Source: Secundilactobacillus oryzae JCM 18671 (GTDB taxonomy: Bacteria; Bacillota; Bacilli; Lactobacillales; Lactobacillaceae). From it: a stretch of DNA of 64,000 nt. Positions 24,845-33,204 of this stretch are shown in pieces. Location of the stretch: positions 1 through 64,000 of the forward strand of contig NZ_BBJM01000004.1 in assembly GCF_000740055.1 (NCBI RefSeq), written 5' to 3'. The notes below the pieces were generated by a model. The model worked only from the letters and a program-made list of their open reading frames with translations, did not search any database and was not told the DNA's origin. The translations under genes and the position numbers were made by a program. Numbering within the stretch: the first letter of the stretch is position 1; every line of letters starts with the position of its first letter.

Positions 24845-26521
24845 TTGAGTATAAAGTTAGGACGTAAAAAAGGATTAATTTTCACAGGAGTAATTATTAG
24901 CTTAATATTAGCGGGCTGTGGTAAAGCCAGCGGAGACGCAGATAGTGAGAGTTCATCAGCTGTGTCACATAAAAATCAAGCAGCTAAGCAAGTTTTAAAT
25001 TGGACCGCTTCAACGGAACTCCCAACGGTTGACTCTGTTAAGGAATATGACGTTGTTAGTGCTGAACAAATTGATTACCTTGGGGAAGGGTTATATAAAA
25101 TCAACAGCAATAATGATGCCGTTCCAGCTGTAGCGGATGGTAATCCAGTGGCCCAAAACAAGGCTAAGACCAAGTATGTCATCAACATTAAAAAAGGTCT
25201 GAAGTGGTCAAACGGTGACAAATTGACAGCACACGATTTTGTCTTCGCATGGCAACGACTTTTGAATCCAAAGACGGCGGCTCAAAATGCGAGTGTTTAC
25301 TACAACATCAAAAATGCCGAGCAAGTTAACCTTGGTAAGAAAAAGGTGAGTGAACTTGGTGTTCAGGCCCTTTCAGATACCAAGCTTGAAATTACCTTAG
25401 AGCGCCGCGATCCATATTTGAAAGCAACTCTTTCTTCTGAGAACCTCTTCCCAGAAAATGAAGCCTTCGTCAATAAAGCGGGTAAAAAGTACGGGACTTC
25501 AAGCAAGTACGTTATTAGTAACGGACCTTTCGTCATGAAGGATTGGGATGGTTCTGGTACCACTTGGCACTATGTTAAGAATAACCAGTACCATGAAAAG
25601 AACGATGTGACGTTGAAACGAATCAACATTCAAGTGACGAAAAATACGGCGACTGGTGTGAACCAGTTCCAAGCTGGAAAAGTCGATAACGCCTCATTAA
25701 CCGGTTACTACGTCAAGCAATTCAAGAATGACAAACGATTAAAGACGGTTCTTCAATTACGTTCTGACAACTTGGAACTTGGTATCAATTCAAACAAGTC
25801 ATTAAAGAACTTAAACTTCAGAAAAGCACTTAGTCTTTCCATTAATAGAAACCAACTCGTTAATGATGTGTTAACAGACGGTTCTCGTGCAGCAACTAGT
25901 ATCGTGCCAAAGGGTCTTGTTAAGAGCCCTGACGGTAAAACTGATTTGTCAGACGCAACTGGCGACTTAGTGAAGTACAACCCAACTGAAGCCAAGAAAT
26001 TGTGGGCAACGGCTCAGAAGGAACTTGGGACTAAGAAGGTCAGTTTGGATCTCTATGTAGATGATTCATCAGATGGTAAGAACGTTGGCGAATATGTTCA
26101 AGGTAAGATTCAAAATACGTTGAAGGGCGTTACTTTGAACATCAAACAAGTGCCAGCAAAGAGTCGTTTCCAGAAGCTGATGAGTTACAAGTTTGATACT
26201 GCTTTGGGTGGCTGGTCAGGTAACTTCGATCCATACACCTTCTTGCAACAATTTGAAACTGGCTTTGAACACAATCATGGTAAATTTAGCGACAAAGAAT
26301 ACGATGCCTTGTTGAAGAAGATTAACACTAGCGATTTGGATAACTTGGATACACGTTGGCAAGATTTGATTAAGTCTCAAAAAGTCTTAATCAATCAACA
26401 AGCTACAATTCCTTTGTATCAACCAGCTAGTTCATATCTCATCAACCCTAAGCTTAAGGGCGTTGTGACACATAACCTCGGAACTCCATTGGATGTGACG
26501 CGAGCATATCTGGTGAAATAA
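24845..26521 (+). CDS. Oligopeptide ABC transporter substrate-binding lipoprotein (OppA type)
   Basis: A 558-residue SBP_bac_5 family protein. The signal peptide ends in a lipobox (SLILAGC), with a Ser-rich linker after the Cys. Family blocks include LNWTASTELPTVDSVK, GLKWSNGDKLTAHDFVFAWQRLLNP and ISNGPFVMKDW. It binds peptides outside the cell for an Opp/Dpp-type importer; no permease or ATPase genes are adjacent, so it must use one encoded elsewhere. TTG at 24845 is chosen because GGGGG lies seven bases upstream. A T-box with probable Met specificity suggests induction under methionine limitation. Confidence 0.9.
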   Translation: MSIKLGRKKGLIFTGVIISLILAGCGKASGDADSESSSAVSHKNQAAKQVLNWTASTELPTVDSVKEYDVVSAEQIDYLGEGLYKINSNNDAVPAVADGNPVAQNKAKTKYVINIKKGLKWSNGDKLTAHDFVFAWQRLLNPKTAAQNASVYYNIKNAEQVNLGKKKVSELGVQALSDTKLEITLERRDPYLKATLSSENLFPENEAFVNKAGKKYGTSSKYVISNGPFVMKDWDGSGTTWHYVKNNQYHEKNDVTLKRINIQVTKNTATGVNQFQAGKVDNASLTGYYVKQFKNDKRLKTVLQLRSDNLELGINSNKSLKNLNFRKALSLSINRNQLVNDVLTDGSRAATSIVPKGLVKSPDGKTDLSDATGDLVKYNPTEAKKLWATAQKELGTKKVSLDLYVDDSSDGKNVGEYVQGKIQNTLKGVTLNIKQVPAKSRFQKLMSYKFDTALGGWSGNFDPYTFLQQFETGFEHNHGKFSDKEYDALLKKINTSDLDNLDTRWQDLIKSQKVLINQQATIPLYQPASSYLINPKLKGVVTHNLGTPLDVTRAYLVK

Positions 26522-26524
26522 AAT

Positions 26525-26636
26525 AGAGTGTGAGATCAGGCGGTTAGCCCTTGAGTACCAATGTAGATTGGTGAATAATTCGGGTTTAGAATTGTTCGCT
26601 AATCGTGGTTGGACAGAGAGGACTGCCTTATCGAAC
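26525..26636 (+). repeat. Dispersed structured intergenic element, copy B (no terminator)
   Basis: This copy follows the oppA-like stop codon. It keeps GAGTACCAAT, GATTGGTGAATAATTC and GAATTGTTCGCTAATC, which pair over 16 positions with GU wobbles at three sites. The closing helix is GATCAGGCGGT (26534-26544) with ACTGCCTTATC (26622-26632), with one mismatch. It differs from copy C at about one base in four, and lacks both the inserted hairpin and the terminator. Confidence 0.7.
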
Positions 26637-26683
26637 ACGTTTCTGCCACATAACAACTAACTTTCAACACATACGAAAAAAAG

Positions 26684-26869
26684 AAGTTGTGACAGAAGTC
26701 GGGCAGTTGCTGAGTACTAACCTAGATTGGCGAATAATTTGGTTCTGGAATTGTTCGTTGATCGTAGTTAGACGGAGGAAACTGACTTCTGGAGCACGAT
26801 TAAAATAAATAGTTCGGTTAAATGGAAAGAGGCTGTGCCAAAATTTACTTTTGGCACAGCCTCTTTTTC
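26684..26869 (+). repeat. Dispersed structured intergenic element, copy C with terminator
   Basis: This copy lies in tandem with copy B. The closing helix is CAGAAGTC (26693-26700) with GACTTCTG (26784-26791). The central hairpin uses CTAAC/GTTAG and a 15-base arm at 26725-26739 with 26749-26763. It ends in the terminator AGAGGCTGTGCC/GGCACAGCCTCT at 26826-26869. It lacks the 53-base hairpin insert of copies D and E. Confidence 0.8.
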
Positions 26870-26900
26870 AGTATATTTTTGGAGAAACGTAAATGAAATA

Positions 26901-27183
26901 TTACTCGAAAAGATCTGAATGTGATCCTGTGTCAATGAAACGAACAGTATCAATATCATACTTATAGGTAAGTAACCAGTCAGGTTGGATATGACATTCG
27001 CGTTCAGGCTTTCTATTAACTAGAGTGTGATCGTTGTACTTGGGCGGTAGTGGAATATCTCGGACCAATAAGACTATAAACGAAATCAAAATCTGCTACT
27101 TGGTATTGTCCGCCTTTAAGCATCTTTTTCAAATGTTTCTTAAATTGTCGTTCGAAAGCAACATGAAATTTAGGCTCACTCAT
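26901..27183 (-). pseudogene. YafQ/RelE-type toxin gene, frameshifted
   Basis: The frame that starts ATG at 27183 overlaps the antitoxin stop in ATGAGTGA and gives MSEPKFHVAFERQFKKHLKKMLKG, the N-terminus of a YafQ-like mRNA interferase, but then stops near 27010. The remaining family sequence, RDIPLPPKYNDHTL and ECHIQPDWLLTYKY ending TGSHSDLF, is in another frame that ends at 26901. The total of 283 bases is one base more than a whole number of codons, so a single-base insertion near 27060-27090 is likely. Catalytic His residues (ECHIQPDW, SHSDLF) are kept. It could be inactive or a sequence error. Confidence 0.78.
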
Positions 27184-27418
27184 GTAGCCACTTCAATCCT
27201 TCCTCAGCTGAATCAAATGCAACGTAGTCTCGACTATTTATTGCAGCGGTTAGTTGACTGTTGGGTTCTGCCACCTCGAAGGGTAGACCACCAGATGCGA
27301 TAGTTTTCTTTGCGAATAATTTAAATGCCTGTGATGCTGTTAAACCACTTTGCTTGAGTATGGTCTCTAAAGCTTGCTTTTCTTTTTCTTCCATCCGGAA
27401 ATGTATTTGATCACTCAT
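27176..27418 (-). CDS. RelB/DinJ family antitoxin
   Basis: An 80-residue ribbon-helix-helix antitoxin. The N-terminal strand and helices (SDQIHFRMEEKEKQALETILKQSGLTASQAFKLFAKKTIASGGLPFEV) match the RelB/DinJ pattern closely. It would neutralise the YafQ-like toxin and repress the operon; a palindrome upstream (27436-27459) is the likely operator. The open frame is intact while the toxin frame is broken, which is the direction of decay expected for a toxin-antitoxin module. Confidence 0.88.
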   Translation of the reverse strand: MSDQIHFRMEEKEKQALETILKQSGLTASQAFKLFAKKTIASGGLPFEVAEPNSQLTAAINSRDYVAFDSAEEGLKWLHE

Positions 27419-27435
27419 TACTCTTCACCTCGAGT

Positions 27436-27459
27436 GCATGGTACTATTTGGTACCATGC
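27436..27459. promoter_or_regulatory. Likely antitoxin operator palindrome
   Basis: GCATGGTAC and GTACCATGC form perfect nine-base arms around six bases, about 20 bases upstream of the antitoxin start. Confidence 0.65.
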
Positions 27460-27520
27460 GCTTCAACTAAATAAGACTTATGAATGTCCTCTTTTCTTAT
27501 ATCTTACTCATAAATACGAC

Positions 27521-27553
27521 AAAAAAATCGCAAACCATTTTCGGTTTACGATC
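27521..27553 (-). terminator. Terminator of the small membrane protein gene
   Basis: On the minus strand ATCGTAAACC pairs with GGTTTGCGAT and seven T follow. Confidence 0.85.
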
Positions 27554-27570
27554 CAGTATGGATTACTAAA

Positions 27571-27960
27571 CTAGTTAAAATCTTCAATTCCCTTTTCCTT
27601 AGCCATTTGCTGTAACTTCGGCAGCAAATCGTTTAAAATTCGAAACGAAACTTGCACGAGCGGACTAAACAAATTAGGCTTGGCGGGATTGGGCACATCC
27701 TCTGACTTCTTGATGTCAGGGACCATGTTGCGTAGCTCATCCTCGGTCAGTTTCAATTGTTGGGCGTAGTAAATGACCTCGGCGTAACTGACGTTTTTGT
27801 AGTAAAAATAGTACATGAACATGGCTGCCACGACGTACCAGAAAATCGTCCATGGTAATCCAATTTGAGCAGGACTCAGGATACCGGTTGGTGTGACGGC
27901 CACCACAAAGATAATGTAAATGATGACTGAGATAATCAGCCATTTGGTTTTCGTTTTCAA
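27571..27960 (-). CDS. Small membrane protein of unknown function
   Basis: A 129-residue protein with two membrane helices (IISVIIYIIFVVAVTP and WTIFWYVVAAMFMYYFYY) and a soluble C-terminal part of about 70 residues that ends with a long helix (RILNDLLPKLQQMAKEKG). I do not recognise the family. TTG at 27960 is chosen because GAGGGTGAG lies just upstream; the longer frame from 28035 begins in sequence that also serves as the promoter region of the divergent gene. Confidence 0.6.
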   Translation of the reverse strand: MKTKTKWLIISVIIYIIFVVAVTPTGILSPAQIGLPWTIFWYVVAAMFMYYFYYKNVSYAEVIYYAQQLKLTEDELRNMVPDIKKSEDVPNPAKPNLFSPLVQVSFRILNDLLPKLQQMAKEKGIEDFN

Positions 27961-28093
27961 GATGCTCACCCTCAATTTCGTAATACGTCCATTATGCCAC
28001 AGTGATTGAGCAAATGTTGAAGCTAGTTTGTGCAATCACTGAAATTTTCGGTATAATAAAGGCATTAATTTTTTACAAGAATGAGGGGCTATT

Positions 28094-28627
28094 TTGGAAA
28101 TTAGCGTGGATACAATTCAACCAGAGCATTTCGAGTCAGCCAAGCAGGTTGTGAAGGCGGCCTTTGATGGTGCCAAGTATACCGATCATGATGAACATAA
28201 CCTAATTGGTCGGGTGCGCAGTAGCGAGAATTACCGCAGTAATTTTGAAGTGGTGGCTTTAGACGATGATGGTCAGGTAATTGGCTACGGAATGTTAACA
28301 CCAGTAGCCGTCAAAATGAACGGGCATAAGACGACGATTTTAGCCTTGGCACCGTTAGCCGTTCATCCAGATTACCAAAGCCAAGGTGTTGGTAGTCGAA
28401 TTATAGACGAGCTGGAATCCCGGGCTACAATCGAACGCTATCCCGCTATCAGTATTTTGGGTGATCCAAGCTACTACAGTCGATTCGGCTATGTGGCGGC
28501 TGACAACTTCAATATTTTGTCGACTTTACCCGTTGAATTGTTAAACAACATGATCAAACCCTTGTGGGACGGTGCTTTAGCAAATGTTGCCGGTAAGATT
28601 TATTATCCAAGTGCGTTTTTTGGTTAG
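28094..28627 (+). CDS. GNAT-family N-acetyltransferase
   Basis: A 177-residue acetyltransferase. The acetyl-CoA binding motif A is visible as LAVHPDYQSQGVGSRIIDELE, followed by SILGDPSYYSRFGYVAA, typical of the YhbS-like group. The substrate is unknown. The start is TTG at 28094 behind GAGGGGC. It is divergent from the small membrane protein gene and is followed by a T-box leader for the next gene. Confidence 0.87.
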   Translation: MEISVDTIQPEHFESAKQVVKAAFDGAKYTDHDEHNLIGRVRSSENYRSNFEVVALDDDGQVIGYGMLTPVAVKMNGHKTTILALAPLAVHPDYQSQGVGSRIIDELESRATIERYPAISILGDPSYYSRFGYVAADNFNILSTLPVELLNNMIKPLWDGALANVAGKIYYPSAFFG

Positions 28628-28689
28628 AATTCTTATTGACTTCTCATTTTCAGGGTGATATGCTAAGACACAATTAAATAAGCGAACGA

Positions 28690-28926
28690 ATAAAACCATT
28701 TTAAGTAGCGCATTATCTGGGTGTCAGAAAGTCGGTGGTTGCTGCGAACCGATCAGGATAATGTCGACGAAATACCGTGGTCAGTTTCTTAATTGAACGG
28801 ATAATAACTAGAACCGTTACCATCTAGTGAGTGGAGAATTCTGACAGTGTTGAATTCTCAATCTGGGTGGTACCACGGTTTCCAATCGTCCCTGTTGCAA
28901 TGTTGATTGCAGCAGGGACTTTTTTA
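28690..28926 (+). promoter_or_regulatory. T-box leader, probable Tyr specifier
   Basis: A tRNA-sensing T-box riboswitch. AGTA is on the 5' side of the specifier loop. The 3' side reads GACGAAATACCGTGG, which by the same rule used at 24476 gives TAC (Tyr). The T-box TGGGTGGTACCACGG is at 28864-28878. The terminator is GTCCCTG.TGCAAT/ATTGCA.CAGGGAC plus T-run at 28888-28926. It controls the NhaC-type transporter, and Tyr T-boxes before such transporters have been proposed to mark tyrosine uptake. Confidence 0.88.
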
Positions 28927-29020
28927 TTACAATGCTTTTCTAATCGGTTGCTCTTGAGCACTAGGAAAGTCACGAAAAAGCAAATAAGAGCGTAACTGAA
29001 TCACCAAGGAGGAATTCAAC

Positions 29021-29056
29021 ATGAATCGAAAAAGCGGCGGTAAAGCGAACTATTAG
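29021..29056 (+). CDS. Tiny leader ORF ending in Tyr, between T-box and nhaC-like gene
   Basis: An 11-codon ORF, MNRKSGGKANY, with a full AAGGAGG eight bases before ATG. Its last sense codon is TAT (Tyr), the amino acid that the T-box upstream reads. Directly after the stop, TTCACTC (29059-29065) is perfectly complementary to GAGTGAA (29103-29109), which overlaps the ribosome binding site of the transporter gene. A ribosome paused at the TAT codon or stop would cover the 5' arm and free that site. Confidence 0.62.
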   Translation: MNRKSGGKANY

Positions 29057-29058
29057 TC

Positions 29059-29109
29059 TTCACTCGAAAAATGTCAGTGTTAGGTACATCAAACAATTTG
29101 AGGAGTGAA
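29059..29109 (+). promoter_or_regulatory. Hairpin that can hide the nhaC-like ribosome binding site
   Basis: TTCACTC pairs with GAGTGAA over seven bases. The 3' arm covers the end of GAGGAG (29100-29105), the ribosome binding site of the gene at 29115. The 5' arm begins three bases after the leader ORF stop. Confidence 0.55.
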
Positions 29110-29114
29110 CAATT

Positions 29115-30554
29115 ATGAAAATTGAAAATTCAACTAAAGCACCAAAAGTAGGTTTCGGAGAAGCGCTTGCCGTTCTGGTGGGCATGTTAGTCATTATGGG
29201 TGTTGGTGTTATCAAATTCGGTTTAATGCCACAAACTCCGGTATTAATCGTTATCGCATTAGTGATTCTATGGTCTCGGCTTCGTGGGTTCACTTGGAGT
29301 GACATGCACGCCGGTATCAGCGAAGGGGTGGGTAACGGAATTGTCCCAATCTTCATTTTCTTGTTAATCGGTGCCTTGATCAGTACTTGGATTGCTTCTG
29401 GTATTATTCCATCATTAATGGTTTTCGGTTTTGACATGATTAGTGTTCGTTGGTTCGTGCCATCCGTATTTTTAGTTTGTGCGATTGTCGGTACATCAAT
29501 CGGTTCCGCCTTTACCATCATTTCTACAATTGGAATTGCCCTCTTCGGAATGGGAATGACGATGGGCATTAACCCAGCCTTGGTTGCAGGTGCAATCATC
29601 TCTGGTGCCATCTTTGGGGATAAAACGTCACCACTTTCAGATTCAACAAACTTAGCTTCAGCTATTGCGGGTTCAGAATTATTTGCTCATATTAAAAACC
29701 TCATGTGGTCAACGATTCCAGCGTTCATCGTATCGCTAATCCTCTACACCATTATTGGAACACCGGAAAACACTAACGCTAACTTGGATAAGATTCAGTC
29801 AACCGTTAACGTTTTGAACGCCAACTTCAACATTACTTGGTGGGCGGCACTACCAATCGCTTTGATGTTCATCTGCGCAATCTTCAAGATTCCAGCTATT
29901 GCCACTTTATTACTAAACATCACGGTTGCGGTCGGCATGCTCTTTATTGAAAACCCAAGCACCAAGATCAAGGATTTAGCTAACATCATCGAAAACGGTT
30001 TTGTTTCTAAAACTGGAACCGCATCAGTCGACGCACTACTAAGTCGTGGTGGAATTGCCGCCATGATGGGCACTGTTTCTCTGATTATTTTGACCTTGTC
30101 ACTTGGTGGTCTTTTGATGAAATTCAACTTGATCCAAACAGCAATGGCACCAATCGTCAGCCGTTTGCACAGCCATGGTGCCTTGGTTACTGCCGGAATT
30201 CTCGGCGGAATCGGCGTGAACATCTTTGTTGGTGAACAATACCTCTCAGCAATCTTGCCAGGTAAAGCTTTCAAGCAAGCCTTTAATGATGGTGGCTTAG
30301 ATAATTTGGCCTTGAGCCGAGTGCTTGAAGATGGTGGAACGGTTATCAACTACTTAATTCCATGGGGCGTTGCCGGCGCATTTGCCGCTAGCACGCTTGG
30401 TGTTCCCGTTCTTTCATTCTTACCATTCTGTTTCTTCAGTCTCCTATCACCAGTCTTCTCAATTATTAGTGGCTTCACTGGTATTGGATTAAAGACAATC
30501 CAAGGAAAGGTCGAAGATGACCGCCCTTTAGCAGAAGCTGAACTCGCAAATTAA
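29115..30554 (+). CDS. NhaC-family transporter, possible tyrosine transporter
   Basis: A 479-residue membrane protein with about 11 to 12 hydrophobic segments. Family blocks include GTSIGSAFTIISTIGIALFGMG, FGDKTSPLSDSTNLAS and LEDGGTVINYLIPWGVAGAFAA, all typical of NhaC Na+/H+ antiporters. In lactic acid bacteria, NhaC members under Tyr T-box control have been predicted to carry tyrosine; the leader here fits that view. Sodium/proton exchange alone is the alternative. It is a single-gene unit with its own terminator. Confidence 0.85.
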   Translation: MKIENSTKAPKVGFGEALAVLVGMLVIMGVGVIKFGLMPQTPVLIVIALVILWSRLRGFTWSDMHAGISEGVGNGIVPIFIFLLIGALISTWIASGIIPSLMVFGFDMISVRWFVPSVFLVCAIVGTSIGSAFTIISTIGIALFGMGMTMGINPALVAGAIISGAIFGDKTSPLSDSTNLASAIAGSELFAHIKNLMWSTIPAFIVSLILYTIIGTPENTNANLDKIQSTVNVLNANFNITWWAALPIALMFICAIFKIPAIATLLLNITVAVGMLFIENPSTKIKDLANIIENGFVSKTGTASVDALLSRGGIAAMMGTVSLIILTLSLGGLLMKFNLIQTAMAPIVSRLHSHGALVTAGILGGIGVNIFVGEQYLSAILPGKAFKQAFNDGGLDNLALSRVLEDGGTVINYLIPWGVAGAFAASTLGVPVLSFLPFCFFSLLSPVFSIISGFTGIGLKTIQGKVEDDRPLAEAELAN

Positions 30555-30569
30555 AAATGAACTTTTGGT

Positions 30570-30602
30570 ACCGTCAGCGTGAGCACTGGCGGTATTTTTT
30601 TT
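30570..30602 (+). terminator. Terminator after nhaC-like gene
   Basis: TACCGTCAG pairs with CTGGCGGTA and eight T follow. Confidence 0.9.
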
Positions 30603-30637
30603 GAAAGGGCTACAACCAGAAAAATAATAGAGATAGC

Positions 30638-30674
30638 AAAACACCGCTCTCGGAAAGAGAGCGGTGTTATTTTG
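30638..30674. terminator. Terminator of guaC (possibly bidirectional)
   Basis: AACACCGCTCTC and GAGAGCGGTGTT form a perfect 12-base stem between convergent genes. Confidence 0.82.
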
Positions 30675-30712
30675 TGTATTGTGTTGGTTGGGGCTCATGG
30701 CACACCGTGACT

Positions 30713-31690
30713 TTAATCCACCATCATTGAATTCTTCAAGATGACGTAATCAACGGTCCGAATATCGGAAAGTTGATGACCACCAGCATACGAGATTGAT
30801 GATTGTAAATCTTCTTGCATTTCACGGTAAGTATCAGCGATTTCACCCCGATAAGGAACGAGCATTTGCTTACCTTCAACGTTACGGTAGGCCCCTTTTT
30901 GGGTTTCTGAAGCAGAGCCCCAGTATTGCTTGTATTGCTTGCCGTCGATGTTGATTAATTGACCAGGGGATTCAAGATGACCAGCCAACATTGAGCCAAT
31001 CATGACCATTGAAGCGCCAAAACGAATTGATTTGGCGATATCGCCGTTAAAACGAATGCCACCGTCAGCAATAATTGGTTTGGTTGCTGCTTTGGCACAG
31101 AGACGCACAGCAGCTAATTGCCAACCGCCCGTTCCAAATCCAGTCTTCAGCTTAGTGATGCAGGCTTTACCAGGGCCGATTCCAACTTTAGTGGCGTCCG
31201 CACCGGCTGTTTCCAATTCACGAACGGCTTCCGGCGTACCTACATTACCCGCAATCACGAAACTATCAGGCAATTCTTGCTTGATTAGTTGGATCATGGT
31301 GATAACACTGATGGAATGTCCATGCGCGATATCAATTGTGATGTATTCTGGAACGTCGCCAGCTTCGGCCAGTTCCTTGATGAAATCAATCTCGCCTTGC
31401 TTAACACCAACACTGATGGAAGCAAAGAGCCCTTGCCCGTGCATCTTGTTGATAAAATCATGACGAGTTTCAGGGTTGAAACGATGCATGACGTAGAAGT
31501 AGTCGTTTTGAGCCAGCCAAACGGCAAGGGGCTCGTCGATGACCGTTTCCATGTTGGCGGGGACAACCGGCACCTTGAATTTTTTAGGACCAAATTGGAT
31601 GCTAGTATCAGCTTCACTACGACTTTTGAGTAAACACTTGTTTGGAATTAATTGGATATCATCATAATCAAATACGTTCATTGGATTCAT
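30713..31690 (-). CDS. guaC: GMP reductase
   Basis: A 325-residue IMPDH/GMPR-family TIM barrel without CBS domains. The catalytic Cys loop is seen in [23 protein letters not shown], which is the GMP reductase version; the N-terminal [11 protein letters not shown] and the phosphate-binding [14 protein letters not shown] are also clear. It converts GMP to IMP with NADPH, returning guanine nucleotides to the IMP pool. It lies 23 bases downstream of purA on the same strand, so IMP made here can feed AMP synthesis. Confidence 0.94.
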   Translation of the reverse strand: MNPMNVFDYDDIQLIPNKCLLKSRSEADTSIQFGPKKFKVPVVPANMETVIDEPLAVWLAQNDYFYVMHRFNPETRHDFINKMHGQGLFASISVGVKQGEIDFIKELAEAGDVPEYITIDIAHGHSISVITMIQLIKQELPDSFVIAGNVGTPEAVRELETAGADATKVGIGPGKACITKLKTGFGTGGWQLAAVRLCAKAATKPIIADGGIRFNGDIAKSIRFGASMVMIGSMLAGHLESPGQLINIDGKQYKQYWGSASETQKGAYRNVEGKQMLVPYRGEIADTYREMQEDLQSSISYAGGHQLSDIRTVDYVILKNSMMVD

Positions 31691-31713
31691 AGTTGGTGGC
31701 CTCCGTTAGCTAG

Positions 31714-33009
31714 TTAGTTTGACTGTGCGTCCCAAATATCGGTTAGGATGTTTGTTTGATCACGATCGGGACCGACTGAGAATGTGGCAATCTTAGCGCC
31801 GACAAGCTCTTCCAAACGCAGAAGGTAATTGCGGGCGTTTTCTGGTAAATCTTCAAGCTTTGTGATGCCAGTAATATCTTCGTCCCAGCCAGGCATTGTC
31901 TCATAGACGGGCTTGGCGTTGTTTAAGTCCACCAAACTAGCTGGGTAATTTTCAATGGTTTTACCGTTTAGTTCATAACGAATGGCAATTTTAAGTTCTT
32001 TGATGCCAGTCAAGACGTCCAAACAGTTCAGGGATAGGTAAGTTAAACCTGAGGCGCGAACGGCATGGCGCATTACAACGCTATCGAACCAACCGATTCG
32101 ACGAGGACGACCCGTAACGGTGCCGTATTCATGGCCGACTTCACGAATAAAGTCGCCAGTCTCGTCGAATAATTCAGTAGGGAATGGGCCATCACCAACT
32201 CGAGAAGTGTAGGCTTTGCAAACCCCTACGACGTCATCGATGAGGGTAGGACCAACACCAGTGCCGGTTGCCGCACCACCAGCAACGGGGTTGGAAGAGG
32301 TAACGAATGGATAGGTTCCGTGGTCTAAATCAAGCATGACCCCTTGGGCACCTTCAAATAGGACGTGCTTGTTAGCGGCGAGTGCATCATTAATGATGAC
32401 GGAAGTATCCGTCACGTAACGCTTGAGTTCTTGACCAAACGCAAAGGTTTCTTCAAACACAGCATCAAAATCCATTGGTTCGTGGTCATATAATTTGGTA
32501 AAAATTCGGTTTTTTAGTTCTAAGTTTTGACGGAGTTTCGTTTCGAAAACGTCTTTATCTAATAAATCGGCCATTCGAATGCCGATTCGTTCAGCCTTGT
32601 CCATGTAGGCAGGACCGATACCATTCTTGGTTGTCCCAATCTTGTTGGTTTTAGCGGCTTCTTGAAGCTCGTCCATCCAAATGTGGTAAGGCAGGAGTAC
32701 TTGAGCGCGGTCGGAAATCCGTAAATTATCCGTTGAAACGCCCTTATCGTTCAATCCTTTGATTTCTTGCACCAAAGCACCGGGATTGACGACAACGCCA
32801 TTTCCAATCACACTAAGTTTTTCGGAGAAGAAAATTCCAGATGGAATTAACTGTAATTGGAACTTCTCGCCATTAAACACAATCGTGTGGCCAGCATTAT
32901 TACCACCAGCGTAACGCGCAACGATATCAGCTTTTTGACTCAGGAAATCGGTAATTTTACCCTTTCCTTCATCACCCCATTGACTACCTACTACAACTAT
33001 TGAAGACAT
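31714..33009 (-). CDS. purA: Adenylosuccinate synthetase
   Basis: A 431-residue enzyme with the GTP-binding start [23 protein letters not shown], the IMP/Asp loops NNAGHTIV and [21 protein letters not shown], and [11 protein letters not shown] near the C-terminal third. It makes adenylosuccinate from IMP, aspartate and GTP. ATG at 33009 follows GAGGTG; the upstream frame to 33051 is not needed. It forms a unit with guaC and is divergent from purB, with PurR-like boxes between. Confidence 0.95.
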   Translation of the reverse strand: MSSIVVVGSQWGDEGKGKITDFLSQKADIVARYAGGNNAGHTIVFNGEKFQLQLIPSGIFFSEKLSVIGNGVVVNPGALVQEIKGLNDKGVSTDNLRISDRAQVLLPYHIWMDELQEAAKTNKIGTTKNGIGPAYMDKAERIGIRMADLLDKDVFETKLRQNLELKNRIFTKLYDHEPMDFDAVFEETFAFGQELKRYVTDTSVIINDALAANKHVLFEGAQGVMLDLDHGTYPFVTSSNPVAGGAATGTGVGPTLIDDVVGVCKAYTSRVGDGPFPTELFDETGDFIREVGHEYGTVTGRPRRIGWFDSVVMRHAVRASGLTYLSLNCLDVLTGIKELKIAIRYELNGKTIENYPASLVDLNNAKPVYETMPGWDEDITGITKLEDLPENARNYLLRLEELVGAKIATFSVGPDRDQTNILTDIWDAQSN

Positions 33010-33070
33010 AAACGACACCTCATTGGCTAAATTTGCTGAACATACGAACAATCAACACTAAATATAGTAT

Positions 33071-33192
33071 CAAGTTCGGTAATTTAAGTCAACCCAATTC
33101 CCTGAATTCCGAATTATCGCTTTTAATATGTACATTATCCGAATGATTATGGTAAACTGGAACGGTTGAAATAATCATAAAACCCGAACGAA
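33071..33192. promoter_or_regulatory. Divergent purA/purB regulatory region with PurR-like boxes
   Basis: Four matches to the Gram-positive PurBox (AWWWCCGAACWWT) are visible: minus strand 33084-33071 (core CCGAAC intact), plus strand 33105-33117 (AATTCCGAATTAT, one mismatch in the core), 33135-33147 (core CCGAAT), and 33180-33192 (core CCGAAC intact, just before the purB ribosome binding site). PurR binds such sites and responds to PRPP. Confidence 0.6.
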
Positions 33193-33204
33193 ACGAGGAT
33201 TATT

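Noticed and set aside
24827-24845. Start of the oppA-like gene at TTG 24827
   Set aside because: The ribosome binding site GGGGG lies downstream of it; TTG at 24845 has the right spacing and begins the signal peptide.
29060-30349. Two long minus-strand frames (about 183 and 184 codons) under the nhaC-like gene
   Set aside because: They have Met/Ile/Thr/Pro-biased composition typical of the reverse of membrane-protein codons, no ribosome binding site and no family likeness.
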